Shown piece by piece: positions 61,870-64,000 of a DNA stretch of 64,000 nt. This DNA is from Streptomyces lunaelactis (GTDB taxonomy: Bacteria; Actinomycetota; Actinomycetes; Streptomycetales; Streptomycetaceae). The stretch is from contig NZ_CP026304.1 of the NCBI RefSeq assembly GCF_003054555.1, positions 310,001 through 374,000 on the forward strand, read 5' to 3'. The position numbers were made by a program, and so were the translations under genes. Position 1 is the first letter of the stretch. Every line of letters starts with the position of its first letter. The notes beneath the pieces were generated by a model. It was not told the DNA's origin. It made no database searches and worked only from the letters and a program-made list of their open reading frames with translations.

Positions 61870-63496
61870 GGATCTGTCTCACTTTCGGTGGTGACTTAGC
61901 GTGCTGGCGGTCGTTGGCATGGCATGCGTGACGTCAACGAGCTTGTGGGCATGGTGTTTTCGGGTCTGGCTCCGCTGGTCATCGAGGACATGGTCGATGA
62001 AGGTGAGCGGATTCTGGTGCGGGCACGGACACCACAGGCACCGGTGCCGTGCCCGGGCTGCGGGGCACCGTCCGGCCGTGTGCACGGCTATCACTGGCGG
62101 ACGGTGGCCGACGTATCGGTGGACGGGCGGCGAGTGGTGGTGCGCGTGAGTGTGCGGCGCCTGGTGTGTCCCACGCGCGGCTGCCGCCACACTTTCCGCG
62201 AGCAGGTACCCGGGGTGCTGGAGCGATACCAGCGCCGCACCGCCCGTCTGACCAGGCAAGTCAGGTCCGTGGTGAAGGAGTTAGCGGGCCGGGCGAGTGC
62301 GCGTCTGCTGACGGCGCTGTCCATGCGCCTGTCGCGTCACACCGCTCTGCGCACCCTCCTGCGCATTCCGCTGCCCAGATCGCGGGTGCCCCGTGTGATC
62401 GGTGTCGATGACTTCGCACTGCGCCGGCGTCACCGCTACGCGACCGTGCTGGTCGACGCCGAGACCCATGAGCGGATCGACGTGTTGCCCGATCGCACGG
62501 CCGACACCCTGGAAGCGTGGCTGCGCACCCATCCGGGCGCCGAGATCGTGTGCCGCGACGGCTCGACCACCTACGCCGAAGCCATCCGCCGCGCTCTGCC
62601 CGATGCCATTCAGGTCGCCGACCGCTGGCATATTTGGCACAACCTGTGCGAAGCCGCCCTCAGCGAGGTGAAGGCCCACAGCAGTTGCTGGGCCTCGGTG
62701 CTGGACACGCCCCTGTACGACGGGCCCCGCGCACGGACCACCCTGGAACGCTGGCAGCAGGTCCACGCCCTTCTCGACAAGGGTGTGGGTCTGCTCGAAT
62801 GCGCCCGGCGTCTGCAACTGGCCCTCAATACCGTCAAGCGCTACGCCCGGGCCGACCGGCCCGAACGCATGCTCCGTGTCCCCAAGTACCGCACCAGTCT
62901 TGTCGATCCCTACCGGGAACACCTGCGCAGGCGCCGGGCCGAAGACCCTGCCGTCCCCGTCCAACACCTCTTCGATGAAATCAAATCCCTCGGGTTCACA
63001 GGCTGCCTCAACCTCCTGCACAAGTACATCAACCAGGGCCGCGCGGACGCCGAGCGCAGCCACATCTCGCCCCGCCGCCTCGCCCGAATGCTTCTGAGCA
63101 GGCCCGAAGGACTCAAGGCCGAGCAGCAGAACCTCCTGCGTCGTCTCACCGCAGCCTGCCAGGAGATGACCCGGCTCGCTGACCATGTCCGCACCTTCGC
63201 ATCGTTCCTGGTGCCCAAGTCGGGCAACGCCGCCGCCATCAGCGGCTGGGCCACCGAAGTCCGCGCGGCCGAGCTGCCTCATCTGCATGCCTTCGTCCGC
63301 GGCCTCGAACGGGACCACGACGGGGTCGTCGCCGCCCTTACGCTCCCGTTTCATAACGGAGGCACCGAGGGCGTGAACAACAAGACCAAGCTGATCAAGC
63401 GGCAAATGTACGGGCGTGCGGGCTTCCAACTCCTCCGCCACCGCATCCTCCTGGGCTGACCTCACCCATCGTTACCACCGAAAGTGAGACAGATCC
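61870..63496. mobile_element. ISL3-family element
   Basis: 1627 bp bounded by inverted repeats of about 23 bp, GGATCTGTCTCACTTTCGGT on the left (61870-61892) and its reverse complement at 63474-63496. GTTC adjoins both ends, a possible partial target duplication; ISL3 elements usually make 8 bp. The single transposase gene is intact. Confidence 0.9.
61924..63459 (+). CDS. ISL3-family transposase
   Basis: 511 residues. The N-terminal zinc-binding region has CPGCGAP and CPTRGCRHTF. DDE domain: VIGVDDFALRRRHRYATVLV (first Asp), EIVCRDGSTTYAEAIRRALP (second Asp) and NNKTKLIKRQMYGRAGFQLL near the C-terminus, where NGGTEGVNN carries the Glu. Complete, probably active. Confidence 0.95.
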   Translation: MRDVNELVGMVFSGLAPLVIEDMVDEGERILVRARTPQAPVPCPGCGAPSGRVHGYHWRTVADVSVDGRRVVVRVSVRRLVCPTRGCRHTFREQVPGVLERYQRRTARLTRQVRSVVKELAGRASARLLTALSMRLSRHTALRTLLRIPLPRSRVPRVIGVDDFALRRRHRYATVLVDAETHERIDVLPDRTADTLEAWLRTHPGAEIVCRDGSTTYAEAIRRALPDAIQVADRWHIWHNLCEAALSEVKAHSSCWASVLDTPLYDGPRARTTLERWQQVHALLDKGVGLLECARRLQLALNTVKRYARADRPERMLRVPKYRTSLVDPYREHLRRRRAEDPAVPVQHLFDEIKSLGFTGCLNLLHKYINQGRADAERSHISPRRLARMLLSRPEGLKAEQQNLLRRLTAACQEMTRLADHVRTFASFLVPKSGNAAAISGWATEVRAAELPHLHAFVRGLERDHDGVVAALTLPFHNGGTEGVNNKTKLIKRQMYGRAGFQLLRHRILLG

Positions 63497-63554
63497 GTTC
63501 GTTTGACAGACCCGGCCATGGGCCGCCGGCTCCCGTGGTCAGTCGAAGCCACCG

Positions 63555-63800
63555 GTGTGGAGTTCGACCACGAAGACGTACAACCCGCTGGGCGACCGGA
63601 TCACCGCCTTCCCCGCCTCGCCCGGCTGGACCACGGAGCAGATCGGCCAGTACGCGCGGCTGCGCCGCCGACTGGTGCGGCTGTCGGCCGCGGTCATCAC
63701 CCATCCGTGGTGGAGCAGCGTGCCGACCGGCGAGCAGGTCGTTGCCGCATGGCGCTCAAGCGGCTGGAAGCGCCGCCGGCGAGCCGGGCATTGCGGATGA
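63555..63800 (+). CDS. Conserved hypothetical protein, likely frameshifted at the end
   Basis: 81 residues from GTG 63555. SSTTKTYNPLGDRITAFPAS, PGWTTEQIGQYARLRRRLVR and ITHPWWSSVPTGEQVVAA have strong GC3 bias and look genuine. After VVAA the other frame (RMALKRLEAPP) reads more naturally, so a one-base change near 63745 may have altered the C-terminus. Function unknown. Confidence 0.5.
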   Translation: MWSSTTKTYNPLGDRITAFPASPGWTTEQIGQYARLRRRLVRLSAAVITHPWWSSVPTGEQVVAAWRSSGWKRRRRAGHCG

Positions 63801-63815
63801 GGCGGCGTAGCGGTC

Positions 63816-64000
63816 ATGGACCAAGTCGAGGGCCTGGCCGACGGGGAGCCGCCGTCGGCCAATCCCCGACGCCGCCGATCCGTATCCGCCTCTACGACGA
63901 CCAGGAGCACACCGGACGGCTCCATCACCGATGGCAGGGCTCGACCGGGTCCTGGTTCTACCGAGTGAGCGTGACTCTCTGGGCCAGCACCCAGCTGGGT
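63816..64000 (+). CDS. Partial gene at the right edge
   Basis: ATG 63816 gives MDQVEGLADGEPPSANPR; the more natural continuation, IRIRLYDDQEHTGRLHHRWQ then GSTGSWFYRVSVTLWASTQL, is in another frame, suggesting a one-base lesion near 63855. It runs off the window, so the product cannot be judged. Confidence 0.35.

Overview
The window is high-GC actinobacterial DNA, most likely from Streptomyces or a close relative. The evidence is GC-rich third codon positions, GTG and TTG starts, and insertion sequences (IS1380, IS5, ISAs1, IS3 and ISL3 types), GntR regulators, gas-vesicle remnants and small proteins of Streptomyces type. It reads as an accessory region: many IS elements, broken genes, an integrase fragment, a DUF1173 fragment and several known or likely anti-phage genes. 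I saw no rRNA or tRNA gene.

Layout. 1-5 kb: frameshifted IS1380 transposase, a lipoprotein with a 27-bp coding tandem repeat, and a histidine kinase/response regulator pair. 5-14.3 kb: a type I-C CRISPR-Cas locus, cas3-cas5c-cas8c-cas7c, followed 30 bp later by an array of 42 degenerate repeats. There is no cas4, cas1 or cas2 and no room for a normal leader. Two further sets of repeat-like units flank or interrupt the operon: an inverted mini-array before cas3, and hairpin units in the cas3-cas5c gap. 14.4-25 kb: IS5-type transposase, coiled-coil/winged-helix gene, NB-ARC/TPR gene broken by two compensating frameshifts, small Streptomyces proteins, a GntR-type pair with a 14-bp palindromic operator, and a low-GC beta-helix membrane protein. 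25-32 kb: an ApeA-like HEPN defence protein, VOC and DinB genes, broken ISAs1 transposase, and a patatin-like protein. 32-41 kb: hypothetical and plasmid-type genes, ankyrin protein, fragments of a second NACHT gene, an IS5 transposase and a DUF1173 gene, dienelactone hydrolase, and a frameshifted integrase.

41.3-52.7 kb: one MFS transporter gene is cut in two by about 10.5 kb of inserted DNA. The halves rejoin in frame at a GCTTCC repeat, and the insert ends look like inverted repeats. The insert carries a decayed gas-vesicle tail (gvpS/J-like, gvpK) and a tight four-gene cassette of unknown function: a possible papain-like protein, a 236-residue protein, a 1363-residue protein starting with a seven-bladed PLL-type lectin propeller, and a roughly 1170-residue protein with one frameshift. 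53.2-58.3 kb: an IS with 102-bp inverted repeats and an ATT target duplication has landed in the 3' end of a NACHT gene, whose 5' end is cut by an IS3 element. 58.3-64 kb: a membrane protein, a second kinase/regulator pair, an ISL3 element and conserved small genes at the edge.

How it fits together. The I-C effector genes look complete for interference but cannot acquire spacers by themselves. Cas5c is the crRNA endonuclease of type I-C, so hairpins just upstream of cas5c could let it process its own mRNA. The main candidates for undescribed biology are those crRNA-like units and the four-gene lectin cassette in the split MFS gene.
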